From Pipra filicauda (Eukaryota; Chordata; Aves; Passeriformes; Pipridae), in assembly GCF_003945595.2 (NCBI RefSeq), contig NW_024104665.1, positions 339,651 to 403,650 of the forward strand: a DNA stretch of 64,000 nucleotides, in the 5' to 3' direction. A program made the translations under genes and the position numbers. The notes beneath the pieces were generated by a model. It did not search any database. It worked only from the letters and a program-made list of their open reading frames with translations, and was not told the DNA's origin. Positions 1 to 15,000 of the stretch are shown here, one piece after another (position 1 is the stretch's first letter; every line of letters starts with the position of its first letter).

Positions 1-78
1 GCATTGTGTTTTCGTCACCTGATTCGTACCTCCATGAATGCGAGCATGGCCATTTAGGGCTTGTCGGGAACTGAACAC
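1..78 (-). CDS. TRERF1: TRERF1 exon, second half of zinc finger 2 (partial)
   Basis: Residues 970-995: [20 protein letters not shown] then VTKTQC, running off the left edge. H980 and H984 complete the C2H2 finger begun in the previous exon. The acceptor is CCGTCAG preceded by a weak C-rich tract. The last two residues differ from my memory of the human protein, so the exon may end or diverge near the window edge. Confidence 0.9.
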   Translation of the reverse strand, partial: MFSSRQALNGHARIHGGTNQVTKTQC

Positions 79-3000
79 CTGACGGGGGGTTGTTGGGTGG
101 AGGGAAGAAAAGAAAAACCAACAAAAAAATAAACCCCAAGAATCACAAGGCAATACTGGAACAGAAACTGCAGAAAGTAGGATGCTGAATGCATATCACA
201 ACAGCTGTACACATCTAATGTGCACGATCCCACTAAAGAATAAAACAAAGCAGTGAGCTATCCTATTATTTCAGTTGTGTAACGTAATTGGAGCTGTTAC
301 CATATAGTAATTCTAACTGATGCACCATCTCAGGATTCAATTTTCTGTACAGATCCAACTGCTTATATTTGGTGAGGCGGGAATTAAAAGTCAAGAATTA
401 AAAGCAGTCAAAATATTTGTAATATCTTTGTAATACAGAGAAATTCAGGAGATATCACTGCCCAGGAGTAGTCTAAATCCACAATCTCAAAAATCACAAT
501 TCACTAGTTTACACGCACCACCCCTCCTCCCTCCTTAAATGTACCAAACAGACTCACAGCGCCACAGTTTGGCATTTTACAGATGAAGGAGGACGAAGAA
601 AGTGGAAGACCCTGAAGAGCAGGCAGATCTATGGGTCCAACAAGAGGGATAGCGGGTGGGTCAGGAGTCTTTTGCATTTCCCTTTCTTCCTTTCTGTCTT
701 CTTCAATCTCCTCATCTTCCTCTAACACTTCCTCTTCTCCACTTGTCTGAAAAAAGACAGTGCACTCAACAAATACTAGAAATATGGTCAAAGACAGCAC
801 TGGATAGTACGACATATACAGTTCTGAACAGCAGGCTTTTCAATCAAGTCTGCTTCCCAGTTTCAGTATTTCCTCCCATCCTGAATGAACTTCTGGTCTT
901 GCTGGAACTACCACCACTTAACGGATAAGCTATAGCACATGAAGCTTATCTGCAGTGCTCAAAACACTCTCCATCTATATTATGGAGCTGTAGCTCCAAA
1001 GACCTACAGATGCAGTACTCTCCTGCCATTAGAAAGGCAATGTACACTGCACTTGTAGCCAAGTTACTTAATAAACAAACAAAAAAAAATCTAACTCACA
1101 AACCAACACATCTCAAGTGGTATTTGTACTAGAATGTTAGAGCAGCTTTTAGGAGCAGACATGGGCACAGGCATAATTTAAAGAGGTTTACCTGCTGGAC
1201 TACAGTTAGATAATGGACTTTTCTCTTGTTACAGTCCAGGAACACAGATCTTGGTGCAGCTGAGGTCACAAAATGTTTATACAGAATGTAATTTAGCATT
1301 ATGGAAAAATTTTGCTTGGAAGATACCTATGTCACCTACTTCAACCTTCTCCTCAACACAGTACAAACAAAAATTATCAAGTGTTAAACTTTCTCATATT
1401 CTTTTAGACTTACCAGGCATTCATCTCTTTTTTTCTCTAAACGCGTTCTGTGTTTCCGTCCCAAACGCAAGATTTTCTTCCAGGTATAGTAGTATTCCAC
1501 ACATTGTGCAACTGTCTTAGACTTAACCTGTAGTTGAATAATACAGAAATAGTCCAATCTCAATTTTTTTCCTTTCATTTAACACTATTTGAATATATTC
1601 CAAGAGGCTGGCTTTATTACTCAAACATTCAAATGGAGCAAAAAAAAAAAAAAAAAGGCAGTTTGACTACAACAGGAATGCTCTTGTAGAATAGGTTTTT
1701 TTCAGAGTTTTTTTCCAGTCAAATTTGTGTTGACTTTTTCAGCTTCAGCACATTTCTCTGGGATTCTCTAGACTCCAGCCAGAAAATGACTCAGAATATA
1801 CTTTTGCAGCTCAAGTGTACAATACAACTGAGAAATCTAGGAATTAAGATTTGATTTGCATAAACCCACATGTTTTTCAACATCGGAGCTAAGAAGTAGG
1901 TATTGTGCCCTGAGATGTATACACCTTGCCTTTTCTGCTTTGTGGCAGAACATGAAAATTAAGCCCAAACATGTTCTCTCTTTATTAACAGGTTTCAACC
2001 CTTTCTGGCACCAGGCTCCATGCCAGGGACTCGGGTACCTTGTAACAAACTGCCAGAGAACACCAAGATGATAATGGAGAACCATAATTATCCCACACGT
2101 AGAATGCCATGATTTGGACTTCAAGTGTGGAAACTTTTACATGTAATAACAAAAGGAACAGTTTTTATTTATTTGTAACTGTTTTTTACTGGTACTTATT
2201 GCGTAGGTACGTCCAGTGAATAAACCACTCTTGTAACCACTGCTGGCTCTACGCCTGCAATAAGCTGGTCTGACATTGGAGGGAAAACAAAGAGGAACAG
2301 AACACAGCAAAAGGAAAAAAAAAAACCAACAATTGACAGAACAGAAATAACCTTACCATTTTCTGTACATATATGAAATCTTTGCTGTAGGTGGACAATG
2401 CCTCTTTGAACAGCCTCCTTTCTTGATGCGTCCATTTGTCAGAACCTTAAAAAAAAAGTTAATTCATTATAAATGATAAAAACTCACCACCTTTATGTTG
2501 ATGTAGCATTTGAAACAAAAACTGGGAAGCCTCAAGCACATGCTACTGATAGCTGCTACCCAAATACAAGTATGGGTGTACTGACTCAGACCTCCAGCCC
2601 ATCTAACCAGTATTCGGTCTCCAGCAGTAATCACAGATGGTTGCCTAGGAAACAGTAAGATCAGGGCAAGCAAACACAATGCCTCTCCCTAATTTTTCTT
2701 AACCTCTGACCACTTTTGGTGCAGGGGATTTCCTGAGTCTGGTGCAATGTGCTTATTTAGTAACTACCCTTGTAAGTGCTGAGCCACTCTTCCTTTCAAC
2801 TGATTAAAATTCTTGCAATCAAAACATCCTTTGCTGAAGAGTTTCACAAATATGTAGACCATCTGCATGAAGACCCATCTCCTTTTTCTTTGTTTCTTGG
2901 TTCCCAGTAGCTTCACTGGATGACCCTTTGTTCTTCAGCAGGAGGATAAAATGAACCCAAACTCGACCATCATCTCCATGCTATTCAAGATTCCATGCCC

Positions 3001-6000
3001 TTTCTGTCACTCCCAAACCTTTGATCATTACTGGTGTCCCTCTTTGAACCTTTCCAGTACTAAAACATTCCTTATAGAGATGACAGTACCAGAAAGGCAC
3101 ACAAAAGCCTATATATGAGCAACCCTCCGACTTTCACAGTGGCACCATGTTCTCTATTCTCTTAATGTTTGACCTTAGCTTTTGTAAAATACAGAGCTGA
3201 TGCTTTCTTAGAACTAGCATTATAATCCCAAACTGTCGTTCTAACTTGAGAAGTATCACCACAGAACTCATAATTTCCTGTGTAAAGCTTGTATTGTTTA
3301 TTCCCATATATGCCACTTTACATTTGACTACACAGAAGTTCATCTATCATTTTGTTCTCCAGACAACTCTTACAAGATCCTTTTGCAGCTCTTCACTTGC
3401 ATAGCTTGAGGTAAGACACTTAAAACCTCTGTGACAGGGGTCACAAGTATGTAGAGATTGTAGCAATGTGCAATATGCAAAAAGTATTTTCTGATCATTT
3501 AATGGAAGCTGTATATAAAATTTCTAAATAATGTTATTCTGTGTTTGCTCTACCAGCCTAACTGCCCATGAAAATGTGAAATCAACATTTAAATTGAAAT
3601 GAATTTATGCTTCCTCAGTATTAAACAGAAGGAACACAGGATTGCTCTGCTGCATCAAAGCAGTGTTCTGTTTGTTAAGAGTGGGCAGCATTACATATAT
3701 TAAAGGAAGGATATGCAAGAAGCCATAATGTGGACGCCTCTGAAATGACTTACACTATGAGAAGATTCTACTTTAGCCTGAGAGTTTCTAAACATCTATA
3801 ACTTTTATGAAAAGAAATCCCTAATATTTCTGTCAACGTTACCCTTCTCCATAGAAATGCTTGCCTCTGCACTGATTTCCATTAACTTGGACTTGACACC
3901 ACACATGGTATTGAACTCTACACGTTACTTATGTCTATAAAAAATATATAGATTTTATTAACTACAAATGTTTTGCTTTTCAGCATCAGCTCCCAAGCTT
4001 ACAAGTTCAGAGCAGGTATCTCACTGCTCCTTTATATGCTGAAAACTACAAAATTAACTTTTCTGCAGCCTGTTTTATGTAGGCTTTTCCAGCACTGGAT
4101 GTAAGCATGCATTAGTTATTTCCACAGAGATTTACACTTAAAGCTCTCTTAAGCATCAGAGAAAGGCACTGGCTTCAAGCCACAAGTTTAACTTATTCTA
4201 TTATCATCCGAAGATCTTTCTGCTGACACACTGCCTTTCCATCTTTCCCACCCTGAACCAGTGTCATTCCCTTCTTATGCAACTTGTCAGTCATTTGCAT
4301 TTACCCTCACTTTGGACAGGGGTAAATGCACTGATTAAGTCCAGGGGGCTACTCTATTATGCCAAAACATAATTTTAAAAAGGATAACAACACCAAAGGA
4401 GGATTTTTTTTCTAGTCATGCTGCTCTCCTGTCTCTACCCCACCCTCCTAAAAAAACAACACAATAAAAATAATAACACAGAATCATTTCCATGAACTAA
4501 TTTTATTGGACACCTATGGAGGATTTGGGCCTTACAGACTTTCCCCAATAGCTGTGGTATTAGCAGAGACTCTTATAAGATTATGCGGGTTAATTGGAAG
4601 TAACCTAATTAATAGAATAAATCCTGTGTAGGAAAAGAAACAGAAGAAAAGCTGTTTTTAACTCTGGTTGCTGGGAAACCACTTTTGCTCTTGTTAGCTT
4701 GAGGGAGATATAGAGAACATGCATAGAGAGAGCTCTGCAATGCAGCAAAAAAGAATTTTGGGCTTCGGAATACAGATAAAATTTTAAAGCTGATCTTTAT
4801 GTTTAGACATTTATTCTGTACTTTCTTTTACCTGCCATATTGTTTCTGCACTGATTAATCGGTAATAAATATCTTCTACTAATCTGTGCACTTTGGACCC
4901 AACTTGTGGGTTTCAAGGGGGCTACACATACACATACACCTAGCCCACTGACAGTGGGCTCAAATCCACTACATCCAGCATACACTGGGTCTGATCCACA
5001 CCCTACTGCAATACCTACAAAAAGCTTTCAGACTGCTTGAAGTGCCTTATTTCAGAGACCATCTCTCCTGCAGTTCTCACTGCAGAACTTCAGACCTGAG
5101 AAATTCCACTGCTCAGATGAGAACAATGCAAGTGTTTGCAGCAGTGATTAGATACACGTTCCCTCTGTCTTCCCTAAAACACCATCCTGACAGATGGCCA
5201 AGTGTTAGGACAGAGAGATTAGGGTGTTCGTCCAAGCAGCCCTGGGTCAGCATAACCAGCTCTCTAGGCACACAACAGAAAATCCTCAAGTTTTACAGCT
5301 TGCTTCCCTCACAAGCCAACAGGTTTCCAAGGTGAGCTATTTGTTTGTACCCTCAATTTGAGGGCAATGCTAAGGATGAGTTCGGATATTTATTGTTTGT
5401 GGTATCAGTAATTCTCATGAGTTAGTGCCATGCTCTGTTTCAGTATATTCCAACTTTAAATGTGGGAGGCCCAAGAGCTGTGATTTCCACAAGTCAACCC
5501 AAACAAATACCACTTGAAGTTATATTAAAGCTATTCATGCACTAGATTGTCAGAAATTCCCAAATGCCTCGAGTGGCTGATTACAAACCCCAAATAAACT
5601 GTTATTCAAGAGGTGCTGCATGGTGCTTGAGTGATGCTGTCATATAATATAAGTTGCAATCACACGCAAGAGCATTAGAAAGTAATGCTTTGATTTGTTA
5701 TTTTATGGTTCTTAAATCCAGATTGGTGACATTTTGTTTCATGCTGTGGTAAGTACAATCAAACTTTCTTTCCTGCTTAAGAAATGGTGATATGCTGGTG
5801 TCCACAGGTCTCAGTGCTAGTTAACAAGCATTAGCGTCATCTTACGTTAAAGATTAAAAAAACAGTCTCTCCTAGCTCCTCCCTGAATCCCAGTAAAACA
5901 CTTTCTGAAACTACTGTGAAGTTGTTTCAGTAAAGACTGTTGGTCCTCTGCCACACAGGCAGAAATTTCTTATCTGCTTTGCTAATTAGATTGTTCACTG

Positions 6001-9000
6001 AAGAGGAGGTTACTGGGATATTTCCTCATCTTCCTGCTCTCATGCCTTGAACTGTCTCACACGTATGATTTAACATCATCTCTTCAGACAAGAGACCCTG
6101 GTCAAAGTTCCTGCCTGATGTTCTCCTCCATCCACCCACATGCCCACCCTTTTGACTGCAACAGAGTTGTTATCAAAGGCACTGGGCATCTCCCTCAGAC
6201 AAAACTCTAAACCTGATGTTCGCATTTATTCGTTATCATTATGAGCTGCCATCAAATGTGTTTCTGTTCTTGTTCTCAGGCCAAGGGGTTAAGGATTTGC
6301 TTTACAAAAGATCTCCTGTTACTTGTGAGCCTTTCCAGTGGGCTGCTACAGCCAGGAAGTAGCTTGCTTCTATGATTATGTCGCACAATGACTGTAACTG
6401 GAAATCACTACATGAGCTTGGACACTGTGATTGACTGACCACCAGAAGACAAACCAGAAGGTTTGTTTCCCATTGAGCCTAAACTGGAGATGAAGTCTTA
6501 ACTGTCTTACGTAAAACCCTATTCTGTGTCTAAGCAGTTGTTAGCCACTACAAAGCATTAAGGACTAAAAGAGAGGGCTACAGAGGAGAGACATTTGCCA
6601 TCTATGTTCAGGTGACATGACTTAAGCCCCATGGCTTAACATCACATTGTGTATTTCACAGAGGGCACTTCTGCTTCATCATCCCAATATACTTCTTGCT
6701 ACGTCTGTGAAAGAGGTCACCAACCCAGACTTATTTTGATTAGACCCACACAAAGAGAGGCTCTGTAAGCAGCACTTAGTAGTAGGAGTTACACCACTGC
6801 CTCTTCGGAAGGATGCTCAAGATCATCTTATTCATTGATTGTGCACCATCACCTCAGAGAAGGCAGGCAGATGATGGAAGATGTTTATATACCAGACAAT
6901 TAAGACCTTACTGATAGTAAATTATAAATTACAAATAGCAGCAGTTTTAAAAGGAGATCACATTTCAGTTTAAGAGAAAAAGAACCACTTGAGGCAGTTT
7001 TAAATCCATAGAATTTTACACAGCAACACGGATGCAAATTTTCCGTATATTTTCAGTCATGTAAAAAACTGCTGAACTTGTGACAAAAGGCTCTGGAAAT
7101 ACCCCTCGACACTGTCCACATCACCTCTCCATTAGATGCTGCCATCCCTGCAGCAGACAGCAGAGAGTGCAGTGTGATCCCATGCTCCAGCCTGGCATGC
7201 CAGGCTTGGACTCTGTATACCAGCAGACAGAGAGATCACAAGGAAACCTACCGGCGTAGTGGTAATTTGCCAAAGGATGACACTTCAATCTCACTGGCTT
7301 TCGCAACAGCAGCTTTTCAAGAGCAACCTAAATGAAAAAGCAGGGAAAAACAGAATTAGCAAATGCAATCGGCTGCTGCATAAAACTGCATTTAGAAGAC
7401 TATTTCGTACAAGGATACGAATTAATTTTCTCTCTTTTCTCTTTTCTGTCATACAAAATCACATCAAATTACTCACAGCCCATTAACACTGTACCTCACA
7501 AAAGAGCACCTAATGTGCACCTGCCTTGCCTTAATTAGCAGAAAACTGGCTATTACTTAGCAACTTCCAGCTCTTCCCTGCCTTCTGCTTGCCACATACA
7601 AATAGTTCATTGTGTTTGACTTGATAGTGTTAATTGACACTAATATTTAATGGTTGGTTCGACAGCATTAATATAGCATGAAGTCTTTTAGAATACCTGT
7701 TTAGGTCAACATCTGTCGGGAATGACAGCAAGTATAGCTAATCCTCCTTCAGAGCAGAGAAATAGATGATTTGTGGATCCCTAAAATTTTTCCCCTGACA
7801 ATTCAGACTCCCTGTAAAGCAAATTCCACATCCTGACAGTAAGTTCAGTCACCTGACTCAGACCGCTCAGATACAGCTAACAGAGCCTAAGGAAATTGGG
7901 ACACAAGCTAAAACCCACTGTATTGGACAATACTGTGAGATCATTCCAGCCCTGTGTTCTGTTGCATTTTGTTTTAAATTGGTTTTCCAGGAACTGGTGC
8001 AAGGGCCTTGTCTTTCTCAACGTTGGGGAAAATGGATGTTTTGCCCTAGTTAATAACATTCCCATCACTAAACTAATGCAAATATTTGAAATGCATTATT
8101 TATATAAGAACTGTGTGCAATTACCTCACAGTTCTGAACAAATAAGTAGATGTGACTGCTGCTGCAAAAAAAGGTTTTTTTAAGGGCTAGAGGAGGACTA
8201 AGCTCTCTGTGACCAAGTATAAAGCCTGTGAAATATCAGGGCTGGAGCAAGCACTGGGAGACATTCAAAGCTCCAAGGCTATAAACTAAGTAATCTTATC
8301 TATATGAAATATACAGTAAACCTTCAGAGAGGCACTGCTTTGAAATTTAAATTTATTAGAGAATAAAGTGAAAAGTCATTCCCCAAAAATGTTACAGGAT
8401 GTTTAAAGCATCACTGCAAATCAATCAGAAATCTTTTTTATACAACCATATCTAAATCCATTTAATAAAGCATGCTAATTTATCTGCAGAAGAGGATCAT
8501 ATCTCCCCTTTCAGCTTCTTATCTTACCATAATATCTCCTTTCGCTTCAAAGAGAGAGTGCAAAGCGTATTCTGAGTTAGTTCCTCCACCAGGTAACACA
8601 CTGGAACAGCTCATATTTAAAAGGTCTTCCACTGTCAGAAATAAGTCAACATTTTACTGCTGATACAGTAGCCTGTCAGTCAAACATCCAGAGCCAAAGA
8701 TTCTGTAATGCTACTCAAAGACCACATAGTTCAGGGCAGCAGCTTCTTCCATACTCTCTCTCCTGAGCATCTCATCTCCTTTTTTTAGGATAACTCACTG
8801 AGGAGAGGATGTGCAGAGCGCATCCTTGGGACAGGACAAGCTACTACAGAGCCAGAGATCTACCTGTGAGGCAGTGACTTGCACATGCCAGTGATGTTGT
8901 TGTGCCAAGAAGGCCCAGCCAGGGTAGAGAAACAGAAATGAACCGTGCTGGAAGCAGGAAAGAACTCTGTTCAGGACAGGTAGAATCCACCAACCCTGTC

Positions 9001-12000
9001 ACATTTCCTCTCAGCTGTGGTCACAGGACAGGTCCAGGGGCCATCAGCTGCCTCTGATCTGTGACCTCTGCCCTTACAAGACAGTTCAGTACCCAACTTC
9101 CCAGAACAATCCTTCCCCCTTGGCTGCCAAAAAGCAGTTCATTCAGACTTCACTTTAAATGCCATTATATAATGTTATTACTCTGAATCTGTAACATGTA
9201 GTTCTGGTCTTCCTCTGCATTCTCAGCAATTAATATTCTCCTGAACGTTTTGTACAGTACGCACATGAGAAATCAATGTGTATTTCTTCAACAGGCACAG
9301 GCTGACATAGGAACTTCTAAAACAGCAAATCATCGTACCTCTTTGTTGGAAGACTTTGTTCTCCAGTTCTGGCCATGGTTTCCAAACCAAAGTAGCCTTG
9401 TGCACGTCTTTCTCCATTAGCAATCTGTCCTGCAGCTCAGGAATATCAGCCTGGAACCTGGACCCGATATTGATTCGCCTGTAAGGATGAATAAATACGT
9501 AAGTATTCAACTACACAAGGTGCAGAAAAAACAGAATTCACGTTAGTGTTCACTTTATTTCCAACAAAACTTTTATTGCACTCAAGTGGCAGGAAATTGT
9601 GTCAGATTGCTTTACGCAATGCTCTAATCCCAGTGGGGTAAGTATTTTGAATACTAGAGAGAACTGATCTCTTGGGGGAAAACAAAAATTTCAATATGCA
9701 ATTTAAACTATACTGAGACATCACACCTTAGGGACAACCCAAGCTATCTTATATGCATGACTAGCAAAGAGGCTAGATGTCAGAAGCAGCAACTTTCTGT
9801 TCCATAGAGAATGGTACTCTTCAGCAGAGAGCAGAAAGAGCCATTACTGCTGAGGGACAATCCTGTTTGCATTTGCCTGGGGAACCTACCAGGTAACACC
9901 TTTCTAAAGCTCTACCGCAGATATAAAAATATATGTTAAAAACCTAAAGTACTGGATCAGCACATTTTCCTCACAGCCCTCTTCCCAGCCATCACTGTTG
10001 TTTCACTTTCAGTGGCTGCCACCAAGCCTCTCCAAGCATTTTTGAGCCATGACACCTAAATCTCCTACAGTCGCTTTGCTCCAAACGTCCTCAGCCACCA
10101 TCCACAGAAAACTTCAATGAGTCCAGCTCAACATGATTTCAGGCAGTTGAATGCTACCTTGCCCAGTTCAAAACACTTCAGGCCACATGCTCTAGGCTGG
10201 AGATAGTCTATAAAAGCAGTGACAAAAAAAATTGTTTTTCTTACGGTTCAACAGTCTGTTCTCCAGGCCCAGGCGTCACTGGAATGACACTTCCATCAAT
10301 ACTATCTGAAACAGAGATTGGAGTTTGAGTATTGCTGTGTTGCTGTTGGTGCACCACCTCTAGGGCTGCACTGACATCTCCCTATTAACATCAACATTAC
10401 TCCAGTCTACGATGCAAAAACGACCCTTTATTGATATTTAGACAGAAACAGTCTAAATTGTTACAGGTAACAGAAATGTCCAAACTCGCAGAGGTTTCTA
10501 CTGCTCTGATCATGGGTGATTAGACACCTTTTCTTGTGAAGCACTGAATAAATACTTAAAGTGAACCCCCTGTCTCAAACCAAATCTTCTTCCTCCACTT
10601 CAGAATGCCCAGATGCAATGAGAGGCATGGTGGTCCTTTCTCGAGGCAGACCACATGGAAAGATCATAGCCTTACTCGCTGATTAGGCTCCTCTATTCAT
10701 TTTATGCCTCAACACTGCCTCTGCAAAATCCAAGGCAAAACTGGACTTTTCCTGTGATTTAGCAGAAGTGGCCATGCATGTGAGCACACATAAAAATCAT
10801 CGATGTGATAACACAGGGAGACAGGACAGTGGCATTTCCTTTGTACTGCTGCTCTGTAAAAGTAATACTTACTAGACCGACACAGGAGCACCCGTGGAGT
10901 AGGTGTCAGGGGAGTAAGTGGCAGCTGAGTATGTGAGGTGCTATGAGATGAAGTGATAACACTGCTGAAGAGACCAGACCCTTGCCGAACTGGACTAAGC
11001 ATCGGTGGCGGAGTGTAGGGGGGGAGCTCATGTGTCCGGTCTAGCAGATGATCTCCCAGAACACGGGGAGAGCGAAGCTGACTCTGGTACAGAGTGGCAC
11101 CGGAGTGGGACATGCTGAGGTTGAAAGAAGGAGGAGGTATGAAGAGAGGTTCCGGTCTGTGCCGATACTTCTTCTTATCCTGCAATGGTTTGAAGTTTTC
11201 TTCCAATTTTACAGCACTTGGATGAGGTTTTTTGCTAGTTTCCTAAATGAAAACATGTAAAACCTTAGTATTCAGGCATGCTTAAACGTAGTTTGCACAC
11301 AATCTCCTACAGGTTTGGGCAATGGCCACAGAAAAGCTGTAACCAGCATGCAGTTATTCAGGTACCACCATAATAACCCTGGCCAATACAGTATCTGGTG
11401 CTACACAGAAACCTCAGGGGAGTGAGAAAAACCAGGATAAATTAACCTCCACCTCTGTCAGCCAGCCCTCTGGGTCAAGGCAGGGCTGAGCCACAGGGAC
11501 AGACATAGAAAGGCTGCTGCCAGCTTTTGAAAGTGCTGGGAACGGCTCTCCCAGACCACGAGTCACCCCCGCCCTTCTTCAACTCTACCCAGGCACCCTG
11601 GGCACTTCTATTTGCACTGAGCACACACACAGGCTGTTGGGAGATACTTCATGTGAGTCACTGTTTATTAGAAACTTTATATGGGAGCTTTTTCAATGCA
11701 TGCATTTAGTTTGACCAGGAAGGACACATGAGCTCAGTGAAATTACTGCAGTACTCAGCAGCAGAAAAGGAAGAAAAATGTAATAAATTCAAATTCTTTG
11801 CCTCTTATCACTACATTCCCATCGGCTTCATTACAGTCCAGCTGCAACAAATCTTGAACTTAACTCTCTCCTTTTTCCTTGGAGAAAAAAAGGGTAGTAG
11901 CGGACCATTTGGGAAACTCACACTGTAACATGTGCGGACCTATAGAATTTGAATGTTAAAAATCATTTAATAACATTTAGAGTACAGAGAAGCAGAAGGC

Positions 12001-15000
12001 ACAGAATCTGTGCGAACCTGGAATCTGGATTTCTGTGGGGTGGGGATGAGGTGGGAAGAAAGAGGTTCTCAGTTTGTGCTTTAAGAACATGGTATATGAA
12101 CACAGAATTAAATGTACTGCTTTTAGGTGTTCAGATTGTAAGTCATCTTTAGGATAAATCTGGGAAGTAGAATAAAATTTTTGACTGATGGGGTTACTCC
12201 ATAATGTCTGCATCATCTGGTAAATTTACTACTACATGAAGCAAATTACTGCAGTGTATGTTTAAACAACATACATCTTTACACCATGGGTGGTTCTTGT
12301 GAATCACATTCACCCAATAAAAATCATGTTAAACAAGCATTACCACTGTCACCCTTTATCCCTAATGTTAATAAGTTCCAGCTTGAGGAAATGTTTTTGA
12401 TTACAGAGGTCCTGTCCTCTCTGTTAGATCATGGCTGTATCCTCTCCAACAGCTGTTGACATTTTTTTCTCTGTGAAAAAAAATTAACTTTTGGAAGAGT
12501 TTTGCTTTTGCATGGAAGAAAATGCAGCCTTACAGAGGATTTTTTTGATAATGGACAGTGAAAATTACCTGAAAGGATAGATATAGTCCATCAGGATGGT
12601 GAACATTTAGTGTTCAAAAAGGAGAAAGGAGAAAAAATCCAAACAACCCAAAACCTAATAAAAATACCCAGAGGGCCAGATCTAAGTCTTTGATTAAGGG
12701 CTCATTTGGTACTCCTTTCTCACTAGTGTAAAGCAAACCAGCCAACCAAGACAACACCTTAGAAGTCCTAAATACCTCCACCACCTCCACGCCTTCACCT
12801 ACAGTATACCTTAACTGCAGTGGGGCTATGCCAACTACTGCTTTCAAAAAAGATCACACTGAATAGTAAAGGAGATAGTGGCGTCCATGGGCTCTTGATT
12901 AAGAATCACCCCGATACTTTTCTGAAGCTTGAGGAACTGACTCCTATTATCCAAGACAGAATGCATCCTTGTGGGCCCTGCTGCCGCACCTTGACAGATC
13001 CACTCTGGGTAGACCCCTGATGGACCTCCTTTAACCGCTGGCTTCAGCTCATCATCCTATTGCCTTGCTGAATATTTAGTTACTTTCTGCTGTTTGATTC
13101 CATCAGCTTTGTGGGAGCTTTTCTGGACAGCTCAAAGCACGGTATAAATAAATGCAACACAGCTTCAGTTCTTTGGTATTAGGAAAAAAACCCTCTCCAA
13201 TGGCACAAAATCTTTTTAAAGAAGAAGAGGGAAACTGTAGATCTTTTGATCATTCAATGTTTCCAATGCTACTGCTTATATAAAAGATAGGGTCCAGAGA
13301 GGAAACTGCATGCATTTCGTTTGCTTGGGCAATAACAAAGACCACAAGCATCATTTGGAGGGAACGAATGCGCATTTAGCCAAACACTGGCAGATTTAAT
13401 CAGTCACTTTACATACACTGCAGAAATACACAAGCCCAAGCCACCTACTCTGATGTCTCTAGAGAAGATCTCCCACTCAGAGCTCAAGGATTCAGAAAAG
13501 ACTGTCCCTATTCTTTAGAGGAACTAGAAATAGAAATGAAAAATTGTACTGCTGAGTTACTAAGTATTGTGAAATGCTGGCTTTCCCAGTAAAGTGGAAG
13601 TTTGTGTGTAAAACCTCTGCTTGAAAGGACAAGAGAAAATATTTCATATACATTTAAAATTAGTGTGAATGTCTGAGTGAAGGGTTGGGGGGGTGATAAA
13701 TACATGGAATATTTTAAGGAGTCACCTATGATGGTATATGCTGTCCCCTTGTTTTGCCATCAGCCTCTCATGGAGCAGGAAAAGAAAAAAAATCACAAGA
13801 GTATTTCTCTGCACTGTACAGATAATACCATACAGTGCTTATACTCCCCAGTAATCCCTTATCATGTCTGCCAACATGGATTTGAAGGAACAAGCAGAAT
13901 CTGTTCCTACACTGGAATATGAAATAAATACTGCTTGCTCCAGGACTCTTTCAGGAAAACAATAAAGAGCATTTTCACATCTCATTCAAGTAATCATCAA
14001 TTCCTTGTGCTGCCTGACAATTTCAGTTTTACGAGCGAAATGAAAGCACTAAGCATAGCTATTTTTTCTGTATCAGAACTCTCAGTGATTAACCCTTCAA
14101 GCTGATGCATGCAGAGGGAAAGGGAAAAATTACTTCACTGCAAAACTCCAAGTCGACAAGCTTCATATTGGCTTGGAGCACCCACTCTAAGCACTGCACT
14201 ATCTTCAGCTGAAATGAGCAGCACATATATCTGACTTTAAAGAACAGGAAGAAATAAAACTGCCGAATTTAAGCAATAACATAACAATGAAGCAGCCTGA
14301 AAAGGAAAAAAACAAAACCAGTAAAAAGATAGTAAATCCCTTTGTTCTAGTGGGATAATATTACATTCTGATTTCAAATTACTTATTTTCAACTGAGATC
14401 TTGATTCCTCAGCAAAGGGAAAATAAGTATTATTATTGTTTATTAGGAATCATAAAGAGTCCAGAAAATATTTTAAAACACAGATGTTTTAGAAAATAGC
14501 GGCACTATAAGCAAAGGGATTTAACAAGCACAGGACAGTTAGTGGCAAGAAACACAGCACTCACAGAGGATGAGCAGGGGTTGGCCACTTTTGGACTGCA
14601 TGGTGGAGAGTAAGTCATCTTCACGAGAACGGGCATCTCGTCATCTGACACAGAGTTGGCAGGCTTGTCTGTGACTGTGGCAGCGCTGGCAGAGGGCTGC
14701 GTGCTGGGCTCAGGTGACAGAAGCTTTACAGGGACAGACACTGGCATGACGATGGGCGCGAGGCTATCCACCTCTTTAGGCAGCGGCTGCTGTGGTGGTT
14801 TCTCTCCTTCATCCTGTACAGACAATTAAAGGCTTTCAGCCCGAGTGAGGGAGTGCTGCTTCTGGATCGATACACTACACAATGTATGCACCGTGGCTGG
14901 AAAGAAGTGGCCAGGGTTACAAAACACACACCAGCATTCCTTCCTGGGACTCTTTATTTGCCTTCAATGATGTTGGGCAGATTACTTATGATTCCTGCAT

